DNA of 42,114 nt from Enhydrobacter sp. (GTDB lineage: Bacteria; Pseudomonadota; Alphaproteobacteria; Reyranellales; Reyranellaceae). The notes under the pieces were generated by a model. The model saw only the letters and a list, made by a program, of their open reading frames with translations, did not search any database and was not told the DNA's origin. Position numbers and translations under genes: made by a program. The stretch lies in the NCBI GenBank assembly GCA_026126105.1, contig JAHCJV010000048.1, forward strand, positions 1-42,114, written 5' to 3'. Numbering within the stretch: the first letter of the stretch is position 1; every line of letters begins with the position of its first letter. Shown here piece after piece: positions 22,801 to 31,135 of the stretch.

Positions 22801-24245
22801 TGACGACGCAAGCTTCTGACGATGCGGCCTCGACACGCCGGCTGTCGCTGTTCGCGCTGACGATGATGGTCGTCGGCGGGATGGTCGGTGCCGGCATCTT
22901 CTCGCTGCCCCGCACCTTCGCCAACGCCACCGGGCCGATCGGGGCGATCATCGCCTGGCTGATTGCCGGCACGGGCATGTACATGCTCGCGCGCGTCTTC
23001 CAGTCCCTGGCCGCGCGCAAGCCCAATCTCGATGCCGGCGTATTCGCCTACGCCAAAGCCGGCTTCGGCGACTACCCCGGATTCCTGGCGGCGTTCGGCT
23101 ACTGGATAAGCTCTTGCATCGGCAACGTCTCGTACTGGGTGCTGATCAAGTCGACAATGGGCGCTTTCTTTCCGGTATTCGGCGACGGCAACACCGTGGT
23201 CGCGATCGCCGTCGCATCGCTGGGAATCTGGCTGTTCCATTTCATGATCCTGCGCGGCACCCAGCAGGCGGCAGTCATCAACAGCATCGTCACGGTCGCC
23301 AAGATCGTGCCGATCCTGACCTTCATCGTCGTGCTGATCGCCGCCTTTCGCCTCGACATGTTCAGCTACAACCTGTTCGGCGGTGACCTCACCAACGGGA
23401 TCTTCGACCAGGTGCGCGCCACCATGCTGGTCACCGTTTTCGTCTTCCTCGGCATCGAGGGCGCAAGCGTGTATTCCCGCTTTGCGCGGACACGTGCCGA
23501 TGTCGGCCGCGCGACGATCCTGGGCTTCGTCATCGTGACCTCGCTGATGGTGCTGGTGACCTTGCTGCCCTACGCGGCCCTGCAGCGCGCCGAGATCGCG
23601 GGCCTGCGCCAGCCGTCGATGGCGCAAGTGCTGGAAACCGTGGTCGGACCGTGGGGTGCGGTGTTCGTCAGCGTCGGCCTGCTCGTGTCGGTGCTCGGCG
23701 CCTATCTCGCCTGGTCGCTGATCTGCGCCGAGGTGCTGTTCGCGGCGGCCAAGACCAGGGACATGCCGGCGCTGTTCGCCCGCGAGAACGCCAACAAGGT
23801 GCCGGCGAACGCGCTGTGGGCGACCAATATCGTTGTTCAGCTCATCGTCGTGACGACCTACTGGTCGCGCGACGCCTTCTCGCTGATGCTGAATCTCACC
23901 AGTTCGATCTCGCTGATCCCGTTCGTGATGGTGGCTGCCTACAGCCTGCAGCTCTGCCGCCGCGGCGAGACCTACGATGTGCGTCCCGAGGAACGGCGAC
24001 GCGACCTGATCATCTCCGTCGCCGCGACCCTCTACACGATCTTCATGCTCTACGCCGGCGGCCCGACATACATCCTGCTGGCGGCGGTTCTCTATGCACC
24101 AGGAAGCCTGCTCTATGTCTGGGCGCGCCGCGAGCAGGGCAAGCCGGTTTTCGCCCGGACCTGGGACTGGCTGATCTTTGGCCTGACGATCGTCGGCGCG
24201 GCCATCGGCGTCTATTGGCTCGCCACCGGATACATCACCCTCTAG
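22800..24245 (+). CDS. arcD: Basic amino acid antiporter, ArcD-type (APC superfamily)
   Basis: 481 aa, about 12-13 membrane helices. The N-terminal MMVVGGMVGAGIFSLPRTF is the substrate-binding GxGIF loop of the basic amino acid/polyamine antiporter family, and LDAGVFAYAKAGFGDYPGF and ISSCIGNVSYW are typical of arginine/ornithine antiporters. It exchanges external arginine for an internal product. With no carbamoyltransferase gene nearby, the counter-substrate could be citrulline or ornithine (inference). It is coupled to the beta-barrel gene through TGATG and lies 15 bp before arginine deiminase. Confidence 0.9.
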   Translation: MTTQASDDAASTRRLSLFALTMMVVGGMVGAGIFSLPRTFANATGPIGAIIAWLIAGTGMYMLARVFQSLAARKPNLDAGVFAYAKAGFGDYPGFLAAFGYWISSCIGNVSYWVLIKSTMGAFFPVFGDGNTVVAIAVASLGIWLFHFMILRGTQQAAVINSIVTVAKIVPILTFIVVLIAAFRLDMFSYNLFGGDLTNGIFDQVRATMLVTVFVFLGIEGASVYSRFARTRADVGRATILGFVIVTSLMVLVTLLPYAALQRAEIAGLRQPSMAQVLETVVGPWGAVFVSVGLLVSVLGAYLAWSLICAEVLFAAAKTRDMPALFARENANKVPANALWATNIVVQLIVVTTYWSRDAFSLMLNLTSSISLIPFVMVAAYSLQLCRRGETYDVRPEERRRDLIISVAATLYTIFMLYAGGPTYILLAAVLYAPGSLLYVWARREQGKPVFARTWDWLIFGLTIVGAAIGVYWLATGYITL

Positions 24246-24260
24246 TCGACGGAGCATCAC

Positions 24261-25514
24261 ATGACAAAAGCATCGGACAAGCAATTCGGCGTTCATTCCG
24301 AGGTCGGCAAGCTTCACAAGGTCATGGTGTGCGCCCCCGGGCGAGCCCATCAGCGACTGACACCGTCGAACTGCGACCAGCTGCTGTTCGACGACGTGCT
24401 GTGGGTGGACAACGCCAAGCGCGATCATTTCGACTTCATGCAGAAGATGCGCGACCGCGGCATCGAGGTCGTCGAAATGCACAACCTGCTGGCCGAGACG
24501 GTGGCGATCCCCGAGGCACGCAAGTGGATCATCGACAACCAGGTGGTGCCCAACCAGGTCGGGTTGGGCCTGGTCGACGAGATCCGAAGCTACCTCGACG
24601 GGCTGACGCCGCGCGAGCTCTCCGAGACCCTGATCGGGGGGCTGTCGACCGAGGAGTTCCCGGAGACCCGCGGCGGCGAGATGCTGAAGCTGGTGAAGGA
24701 TGCCGCTGGCGTCACGGAATACCTTCTGCCGCCGCTGCCCAACACCTTGTACACGCGGGACACGACGTGCTGGATCTACGGTGGGGTCAGCATCAACTCG
24801 CTGTTCTGGCCGGCGCGCCACGAGGAGCCGATCCTGGCGGCGGCGATCTACAAGTTCCATCCCGACTTCGCCGGCAAGGTCAAGGTCTGGTGGGGCGATC
24901 CGACGATCGACCACGGCCTGGCGACGATCGAAGGCGGCGACGTCATGCCGATCGGCAAGGGTGTCGTGCTGATCGGCATGAGCGAGCGCACCTCGCGACA
25001 GGGAATCAGCCAGCTTGCTCAAGCCCTGTTCCGCCAGGGCGCGGCCGAGCGCGTGATCGTCGCCGCGATGCCCAAGCTGCGCGCCGCCATGCACCTCGAC
25101 ACCGTATTCACCTTCGCCGACCGCGACTGCGTGCTGCTCTATCCCGACATCGTCTACAATATCCACGCCTACTCCTATCGGCCCGCAGACACGCCGAGCG
25201 GCATCGAGCTGCGCAAGGACGACAAGCCGTTCGTCGAGACCGTGGCCGAGGCGCTGGGCGTCAAGAAGATGCGCGTCGTCGAGACCGGCGGCACCGCTTA
25301 CATGCGTGAGCGCACCCAGTGGGACAGCGGCGCCAACCTGGTCTGCGCCTCGCCTGGCGTCGTCTTCGCCTACGATCGCAACACCTACACCAACACGCTG
25401 CTGCGCAAGGCCGGCATCGAGGTGATCACCATCGTCGGCGCAGAGCTCGGCCGTGGCCGCGGCGGCGGGCATTGCATGACCTGTCCGATCGTCCGCGATC
25501 CGGTGGACTTCTAG
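24261..25514 (+). CDS. arcA: Arginine deiminase
   Basis: 417 aa, the length of the Pseudomonas enzyme. It hydrolyses arginine to citrulline and ammonia in the cytoplasm. Catalytic elements are visible: the LPNTLYTRDTTCW substrate loop, EGGDVMPIG (Glu), MHLDTVFTF (His and Asp) and the nucleophile Cys405 in GGGHCMTCPI. All residues expected for activity are therefore present. Ornithine carbamoyltransferase (arcB) and carbamate kinase (arcC) do not follow, so the ATP-yielding part of the pathway is not encoded here. Ammonia production for pH control, or citrulline supply, are plausible roles. The next gene is an NhaC-type antiporter, 28 bp on. Confidence 0.96.
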   Translation: MTKASDKQFGVHSEVGKLHKVMVCAPGRAHQRLTPSNCDQLLFDDVLWVDNAKRDHFDFMQKMRDRGIEVVEMHNLLAETVAIPEARKWIIDNQVVPNQVGLGLVDEIRSYLDGLTPRELSETLIGGLSTEEFPETRGGEMLKLVKDAAGVTEYLLPPLPNTLYTRDTTCWIYGGVSINSLFWPARHEEPILAAAIYKFHPDFAGKVKVWWGDPTIDHGLATIEGGDVMPIGKGVVLIGMSERTSRQGISQLAQALFRQGAAERVIVAAMPKLRAAMHLDTVFTFADRDCVLLYPDIVYNIHAYSYRPADTPSGIELRKDDKPFVETVAEALGVKKMRVVETGGTAYMRERTQWDSGANLVCASPGVVFAYDRNTYTNTLLRKAGIEVITIVGAELGRGRGGGHCMTCPIVRDPVDF

Positions 25515-25542
25515 GCACTTCTGGCACCGAGGTTTCTCGTCG

Positions 25543-26973
25543 ATGAAAAGGCCCGACCAACCCCGCCCGCCCTCGCCGGCGGAAGCCGTAGTCCCGGTTG
25601 CCAGCCTGATCCTGCTGGTCGGGCTCTCGTACTTTCTGTTCGGCGATGCCGGGGCGGTCGGGCCTAATCAGGTCGCTCTCGTCGTCGCGACGGTGATCGC
25701 CGGCTTCGTCGGCTGGCGTTGCGGCCATTCGATCGACACTCTGGGCAAGGCGGCGACGGACAGCGTCTCGACCGGCATTGGCGCCATTTTCATCCTGTTC
25801 GCCGTCGGTGGGCTGATCGGCACCTGGGCGCTCAGCGGCACGCTGGTTGCCATGGTCTACTATGGCCTGCAACTGCTCAGCCCGAACTACTTCTTCGTCA
25901 CCGCGTGTGCGATCACGGCCATCGTCTCCGCCAGCATCGGCAGCTCGTGGACGGTCGTCGGCACGATCGGCGTCGGCTTCATGGGTATCGCCTTGAGCAT
26001 GGAGCTCAACCCGGCGATCGCGGCAGGCGCCATCATCTCCGGCGCCTACTTCGGCGACAAATCCTCGCCCTTGTCCGATTCGGCCAACCTCGCCGCCGCC
26101 GCGGCCGGGGTCGATCTCTACCAGCACATCCGCGAAACCCTGCTGACATCGACTGTCGCCCTGGCGATTGCGTTGGCAATTTTCTTCGCCCTGGGGCGGC
26201 CAGGCGACTTCGACGCCTCGGAGAAAATGGCGGCGATCCGCGGCGCCTTCGAGATCACGCCCGTGCTGTTCTTGCCGCTGGTCGTCGTCATCGCGCTGGC
26301 GCTGTTCAAGGTGCCCGCCTTCACCGCCATCTTTCTCGGCTCGGTTGCGGGCGGTGTGCTCGCCGTGGTCGTGGCGCCCGGACGCGTCGTCACCTTCGCC
26401 GATGCCGCGGACCTTCCCGGCTGGCTCGCTCTGCTCAAGGGCACGTGGCTCGCCCTGGCCAGCGGCTACACGTCGACCACCGGCTTCGCGCCGATCGACC
26501 TGCTGGCCAGCCGCGGCGGCATGGACAGCATGCTGAACACGATCTGGCTGATCGTCACCGCCCTCGCCTTCGGCGGCGTGGTCGAGAAGGCCGGCGTGCT
26601 CGACCGGCTGATCACACCGATCACCGAGAGGGCGAAGTCCGTCGGCGCGCTCGTCAGCTCGCTGGTGGCATCGATTGTCGCCACCAACATCATCACTGCC
26701 GACCAGTACATCGCAATCGTCCTGCCGGGCCGGATGTTCAAGACCGCCTTTGAGCGACGCGGGCTGGCCCCGGTCGTTCTCTCTCGCACGGTCGGCGACA
26801 CGGCAACGCCGACCTCGGCACTGATCCCGTGGAACAGCTGCGGCGCTTACATGGCGGCGACTCTCGGTGTCGCCACCTGGAGTTACGCGCCCTATGCGGT
26901 GTTCAGCTTCGCCAGCCCGCTGCTGGCTATCGCCGGCGCCTACCTGGGGTTCAGGATCCTGCGCCGCTCGTGA
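25543..26973 (+). CDS. NhaC-family Na+/H+ antiporter-like transporter
   Basis: 476 aa, about 11-12 helices. Signatures include IGSSWTVVGTIGVGFMGIA, SGAYFGDKSSPLSDSANLAA and SRTVGDTATPTSALIPWNSCG, which are the NhaC family core. Relatives exchange Na+ for H+, and some exchange amino-acid-derived acids or amines (malate/lactate, arginine/ornithine contexts). It is the last gene of the beta-barrel/arcD/arcA operon and may balance protons consumed or released by arginine metabolism. The downstream neighbour is convergent. Confidence 0.88.
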   Translation: MKRPDQPRPPSPAEAVVPVASLILLVGLSYFLFGDAGAVGPNQVALVVATVIAGFVGWRCGHSIDTLGKAATDSVSTGIGAIFILFAVGGLIGTWALSGTLVAMVYYGLQLLSPNYFFVTACAITAIVSASIGSSWTVVGTIGVGFMGIALSMELNPAIAAGAIISGAYFGDKSSPLSDSANLAAAAAGVDLYQHIRETLLTSTVALAIALAIFFALGRPGDFDASEKMAAIRGAFEITPVLFLPLVVVIALALFKVPAFTAIFLGSVAGGVLAVVVAPGRVVTFADAADLPGWLALLKGTWLALASGYTSTTGFAPIDLLASRGGMDSMLNTIWLIVTALAFGGVVEKAGVLDRLITPITERAKSVGALVSSLVASIVATNIITADQYIAIVLPGRMFKTAFERRGLAPVVLSRTVGDTATPTSALIPWNSCGAYMAATLGVATWSYAPYAVFSFASPLLAIAGAYLGFRILRRS

Positions 26974-27068
26974 CCGCGGTTTCAGGTGCCGATGTCGTGG
27001 AAATCCTCGGCGCCCGCGAAGGCGGCACGTGGTCGATGCCGCGGGTGACGACGATCCTGGGTGGAATG

Positions 27069-27635
27069 CTACGTCCGACGGGCGACCAGGGCGACCGTGA
27101 AGTAGGCCCAGCCGGTGACGCCGAGCGAAACGCCGCCGACAGTTGCCGGCGTGAAGGAGCGGCTATACGGCAGCTTCATCACCAGCAGCGCCGCCGCGAG
27201 CATGGCGGCGACACCAGCCAAGGCGAACCAATACCATCCCGGCAAGCGCCGCACCTTCGCCGCAAAAGCGATCTGCGTCAGCCCATGCAGGGCGAAGACC
27301 AGCGCCATGACCAGCGTCTTGATGACAATGCCAGGGAAAGGCTCGATGTAGACAAGGACTCCGCCGATCGCCGCCACACCGCCGAGCGCCAGACACCAGG
27401 CGAACAAGACGGTCTGCTGCATCTTCCCCGATTGCACGATCTGCGCGAGGCCGACGAGCAGCAACACCAGGCCCAGCACCTCGTTGGGTGCGATCGACGA
27501 AAGCGCGGGCACGAAAATGGCCACGGCAGCGCCGATAACGAACACGCCGCCGACGAGCGCGAACAGCAGCCAATGAGACCGGAAACTATCGACGGCAAAG
27601 CGTCTGGCCTCGTCCGAAAGATTGGTAGAGATCAC
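27069..27635 (-). CDS. HdeD-family membrane protein (DUF308)
   Basis: 188 aa, six hydrophobic helices. The spacing and blocks (WLLFALVGGVFVIGAAVAIFVP, LVLLLVGLAQIVQS, VMALVFALHGLTQIAFAAKV, GWYWFALAGVAAMLAAALLV) fit HdeD/DUF308. In Escherichia coli HdeD contributes to acid resistance at high cell density; function here is by family only. It converges with the NhaC gene and is divergent from the Bax-inhibitor-1 gene across a 376-bp structured spacer. Confidence 0.85.
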   Translation of the reverse strand: MISTNLSDEARRFAVDSFRSHWLLFALVGGVFVIGAAVAIFVPALSSIAPNEVLGLVLLLVGLAQIVQSGKMQQTVLFAWCLALGGVAAIGGVLVYIEPFPGIVIKTLVMALVFALHGLTQIAFAAKVRRLPGWYWFALAGVAAMLAAALLVMKLPYSRSFTPATVGGVSLGVTGWAYFTVALVARRT

Positions 27636-27765
27636 GACAGCTCTCCTCGAAGCACGACAATCGCACGCCGGCCCCCGGTTGCATGCGGCACTCTGCAGCC
27701 CGGCGACCTTGTGCAGGATATCTCCCCGATTTCAAGGCTGGTGCCGGCGAAGGAGGCTCAGATGG

Positions 27766-27897
27766 TCCTCTCCGGCCGTCGCCGGGGAGGAGAATGGACC
27801 GCCATCTACTCGACCGCAGGCGATCGTAGTCAACTGCGCCCAGCGCACATCGGCGCACCGTCCCACGGCTGTTCCGGAGGTTCCAACTTCCTCCGGA
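27766..27897. other. Two strong hairpins in a 376-bp divergent spacer
   Basis: Hairpin 1: TCCTCTCCGG (27766-27775), 6-nt loop, CCGGGGAGGA (27782-27791), with one G-T pair. Hairpin 2: TCCGGAGG (27873-27880), 9-nt loop, perfect CCTCCGGA (27890-27897). Both stems contain GGAGG/CCTCC, i.e. sequences that could hide or mimic a ribosome-binding site in a transcript. No ORF in this spacer (27636-28011) looks coding. Neither hairpin is followed by a T-run. Confidence 0.35.
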
Positions 27898-28011
27898 CGC
27901 GGCCGCAGCCCCTTTGTGTATGGACGGCGGACCGAATTTGCGATTGATTCGAGGCAGTTCCCGGCTCGCAGTGACTGGCGACCGTCGGCTTAGGCAAAGG
28001 ATGTATGGGTT

Positions 28012-28758
28012 ATGGCGAATTCCAACTTCGGATCGGTCAACCGGGCCGCCGGCGTTATCGACCAGGCTGCATTCGACGCTGGCCTGCGCGCCCACATGGT
28101 GCGCGTTTACAACTACATGGCATCGGGCCTCGCCCTCTCGGGCATTGTCGCCTTGGGCATTTTCAGCTCGGCCGAGATCGCCAGCCTGTTCTTCGAGATG
28201 CAGGGCGGCAGTGTCGTCGGTCTCAATATTCTGGGCTGGGTTGCGATCCTCGCGCCGCTCGGACTGCTGCTGCTGGTCTCGGCGCGCGCCGCGCAGATGA
28301 GCGTCGGCGCGGTCCAGGCGGTCTACTGGGTCGTCACCGGCCTGATGGGCGTCAGCCTCTCCCTGCTGCTGTTCCGCTACACCGGCGCCTCGGTCGCCCG
28401 CACCTTCTTCGTGACGGCAGCCGCTTTTGGCGCGCTGAGCCTGTATGGCTACACGACGAAGCGAGACCTCACGGCCGTCGGCAAGTTCCTGTTCATGGGC
28501 CTGATCGGCATCATCCTGGCCGGACTCGTCAACATGTTCTGGCCTTCCGGCACTATGAGTTTCATCATTTCCGTCGCGGGCGTGCTCATCTTCGCGGGCC
28601 TGATTGCCTACGACACCCAGAAGATCAAGGAGCAATACGCCGGCGCCTGGGGCTCCGACGCAGCGGAGAAAGTGGCGATCTTCGGCGCGCTCAGCCTGTA
28701 CCTCGACTTCGTCAACCTCTTCCAGTTCCTGATGATGTTCCTGGGGCAGCGCCGCTAG
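28012..28758 (+). CDS. Bax inhibitor-1 / YccA-YbhL family membrane protein
   Basis: 248 aa, seven helices. The N-terminus has the family layout (VDQAAFD-like IDQAAFDAGLRAHMVRVYNYM), and the end has the conserved GLIAYDTQKIKEQY and LYLDFVNLFQFLMMFLG. Bacterial members are pH-sensitive ion-leak channels or FtsH-associated proteins; the aspartate of AYDTQ is the region implicated in pH gating. Start ATG 28012 gives the standard N-terminus. It appears to be a single-gene unit, convergent with the glycosyltransferase. Confidence 0.92.
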   Translation: MANSNFGSVNRAAGVIDQAAFDAGLRAHMVRVYNYMASGLALSGIVALGIFSSAEIASLFFEMQGGSVVGLNILGWVAILAPLGLLLLVSARAAQMSVGAVQAVYWVVTGLMGVSLSLLLFRYTGASVARTFFVTAAAFGALSLYGYTTKRDLTAVGKFLFMGLIGIILAGLVNMFWPSGTMSFIISVAGVLIFAGLIAYDTQKIKEQYAGAWGSDAAEKVAIFGALSLYLDFVNLFQFLMMFLGQRR

Positions 28759-28822
28759 AGGCGTACGGTAAGGCCGAGGATCGTCGGTGCGGCACGACGC
28801 CGACGCCGTGACAGGGGGCGAC

Positions 28823-30229
28823 TCAGCTCGTCGGACCTACGTAGTGAACAAGAGTCGGGCCACCTGAAACACCTTCGTCAGTTCGCTCGTCAGCAGACGT
28901 CGTGCGCGATGGTCCACGAAGGGCGGTGGCGATGCGGTCGATGCCATTCTCGAACGAAAACCGAGTCTGGACGACGCGAGTAGCCTGAGCGCCAAATTGG
29001 GCGCGAAGCGCGGGATCACGCACCAACCTCGAGATCGCGGCGCAGAGTTCGTCGGGAGCGGCAGGGGCAACCAGCAGGCCGTTGACCCCATGCTCGACGA
29101 ACTCCGCAATGCCGGCGGAGCGTGTGGAAACAATCGCCATGCCCTGGTAGCCAGCCTCCTGAAGCACGTTGGGCATCCCCTCCTGATCTCCATCCGCTGC
29201 GGTTTTGCTGGCGAGCGCGAATATATCGCAACGTGCGTAGGCAGCGAATACATCCGCAGATGGTTGCGCGCCGAGCCAGGTGCAACGATCTGCAATGCCT
29301 AGACGGTTGGCCTGCACCTTGAGCTCTTCGTCCAGGATGCCGCCGCCAATGTGCTCGAAACGCCAGTGCAGCTGGTCCGGCAGCCGAGCCAGCGCATCCA
29401 GAAGGTCGTCATAGCCCTTTTTCGGCACGCAACGGCCAACCGACAGGATGACGACCGGATCTGTAGGATCGGACCCGTCGCGGCGGCACTCGCGAATGGG
29501 CGGCACCGGCAGGTGCGCCAAGTCCAGGCCATGATAGACGAGTTGGACCCGAGAAGAGTCGGCAACCAGGTCCTTGAGACGGGCGAATGCGAACTTCGTG
29601 CAGGTGATCAACCAATCGGCGTCGGCGAGTTTCCGGCGCAATTCCCATTCCTGACTGGTCCAGATGTCCTTGGCATGGCCGGAACCAGACCAGGGCAGGC
29701 CACGCATGATCGCGGCATAGCGGGCCACTGACGCCGGCGTATGAAGAAAATGTGCATAGATTCGCTCGATAGTCGCCGGCATCTCGGCAGCGAGCACCAT
29801 CGCTTGGCCCCAACGCCGTATCCGATGAAAGGTGCGATCCCGGATCAGATCTTGGAGGAATCGGCGCCGTGCGAGGGAGAAACCCGGAAGCCGACGCACC
29901 GTCCACCAGGCGCGCATGACGCGCAGGATGTCGTCTTTCAAGTACTGTGGCAGATAGGCAATGGGTGCTCGGACGCGCGCATGTGCAGGATGGATCGCAG
30001 GATCCGTTCGATAGCGCAGCGAATAGATCTTCAGGTTGAGGCCACGCGCTTCGAGGCCAGCCATCTCCTGAGCAATAAACGTCTCGGACAGACGCGGCCA
30101 GCACTTGACGACGACCGCGATTTGGGCGTCCGGTGCCGGTTGTGCGTCCGAGACAGCGCTGTGCCCCGGCTGACGAGGATTTCGCATCCTTGCGTCTGAC
30201 ATCGCCGAAGTTGCCGAATTACTAACCAT
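28823..30229 (-). CDS. Family-4 type glycosyltransferase (WcaL/AmsK-like)
   Basis: 468 aa from ATG 30229; in-frame ATGs at 30202 and 30187 and a TTG at 30244 leave the start uncertain, because the first ~35 residues are unconserved. VVKCWPRLSETFIAQEMAGL opens the catalytic domain in the manner of colanic-acid type transferases. The second Rossmann domain has ILSVGRCVPKKGYDDLLDAL and the EX7E region QEGMPNVLQEAGYQGMAIVS. It would add a sugar from a nucleotide sugar to an exopolysaccharide or lipid acceptor at the cytoplasmic membrane. No other polysaccharide genes are adjacent, so it may be an orphan. Confidence 0.88.
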   Translation of the reverse strand: MVSNSATSAMSDARMRNPRQPGHSAVSDAQPAPDAQIAVVVKCWPRLSETFIAQEMAGLEARGLNLKIYSLRYRTDPAIHPAHARVRAPIAYLPQYLKDDILRVMRAWWTVRRLPGFSLARRRFLQDLIRDRTFHRIRRWGQAMVLAAEMPATIERIYAHFLHTPASVARYAAIMRGLPWSGSGHAKDIWTSQEWELRRKLADADWLITCTKFAFARLKDLVADSSRVQLVYHGLDLAHLPVPPIRECRRDGSDPTDPVVILSVGRCVPKKGYDDLLDALARLPDQLHWRFEHIGGGILDEELKVQANRLGIADRCTWLGAQPSADVFAAYARCDIFALASKTAADGDQEGMPNVLQEAGYQGMAIVSTRSAGIAEFVEHGVNGLLVAPAAPDELCAAISRLVRDPALRAQFGAQATRVVQTRFSFENGIDRIATALRGPSRTTSADERTDEGVSGGPTLVHYVGPTS

Positions 30230-30442
30230 CGGGTCGTGCCCCAAGGCGCGGTGGAAAGATCTCCGGGCTAAGCCGGCGACAAGCTTGTCGAAAGTATTGG
30301 TTGCACAGTCGGCTGAATACGGCCGCGGGACAGAGAACCCTGGGCGCCGTCCACAACGCTTGCGCCAACATGCTGCCCATCGTCACCTCGGCCGGCTGCG
30401 CCAACCTCTTCGCCGGCGCATTCGACTTGGTCCCCTCACGCT

Positions 30443-30958
30443 CTAGGTGCTGAGCTTGTCGAGCGCGGCGCGCAGCCGCGCTTCCTGTTCGGTCGACAGC
30501 GAGGTCTTGAGCACGCGCGGCTTGTAGGGCTCGAGTTCCGGGATCACCTTGTCCTCGGTGACGCTGCGGAATAGCACGCAGAGCGCCGACGAGCCATTCG
30601 GGATGGTTTCGCCGATGCTCTTGATGAAGTCGTCGCGGATGCCGTAGTCGGCGAGCGATCCGGAGAGGGCCCCTGCCCCGGCCCCCGCGACGGCGCCGAT
30701 GGCCATGCCGGCAAGGGGATTGAGGAACAGAAGCCCGAACAGCGTGCCCCACAAGGCACCACGGCTTCCACCCGCCGCCGCGCCCAGGGCGGTGAGATTG
30801 ACGGCCTGCTTGATGTGCGCCTTGCCCTGGGGGTCGCGCTCGACGACGCAAGCATCCTCGAGATCGATCAGATATTCCTTCTGGAGAGAGCGGAGCTTGT
30901 TCAGCACCTCGTCTGCCGTGTGCAGCCCGTCGAATCCAAGAATCACCAGAGTGCTCAT
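30443..30958 (-). CDS. DUF1269-family membrane-associated protein
   Basis: 171 aa, ATG 30958 preceded by AAGGAA. It begins MSTLVILGFDGLHTADEVLN, an alpha/beta sensor-like start. A central glycine/alanine hydrophobic hairpin (GALWGTLFGLLFLNPLAGMA, GAVAGAGAGALSGSLADYGI) follows, then a C-terminal domain (PNGSSALCVLFRSVTEDKV, LSTEQEARLRAAL). This is the DUF1269 pattern: glycine-zipper hydrophobic segment flanked by soluble parts. The function of the family is unknown. It stands alone between the glycosyltransferase and the patatin operon. Confidence 0.87.
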   Translation of the reverse strand: MSTLVILGFDGLHTADEVLNKLRSLQKEYLIDLEDACVVERDPQGKAHIKQAVNLTALGAAAGGSRGALWGTLFGLLFLNPLAGMAIGAVAGAGAGALSGSLADYGIRDDFIKSIGETIPNGSSALCVLFRSVTEDKVIPELEPYKPRVLKTSLSTEQEARLRAALDKLST

Positions 30959-31135
30959 CTGCGTTTCCTTCGTGAAATCGCCCAAGAGACGTGGAGTACC
31001 AACGCCCGCCACGCAATATCACCAGCACCCCCGGGTGGCTGGCAGTCTACTTGCCGCTCCGGCTTCGCACACCGGCATGTTGTCCCAGGACTGGCCCGGG
31101 AGTTCCATTCCGCCTCCTGCCGACCACGAGGAAGG

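Noticed and set aside
22713..25472. 919-aa minus-strand frame opposite arcD/arcA
   Set aside because: Composition is His/Asp/Arg-rich with no motif; the plus strand encodes textbook antiporter and arginine deiminase with intact active site.
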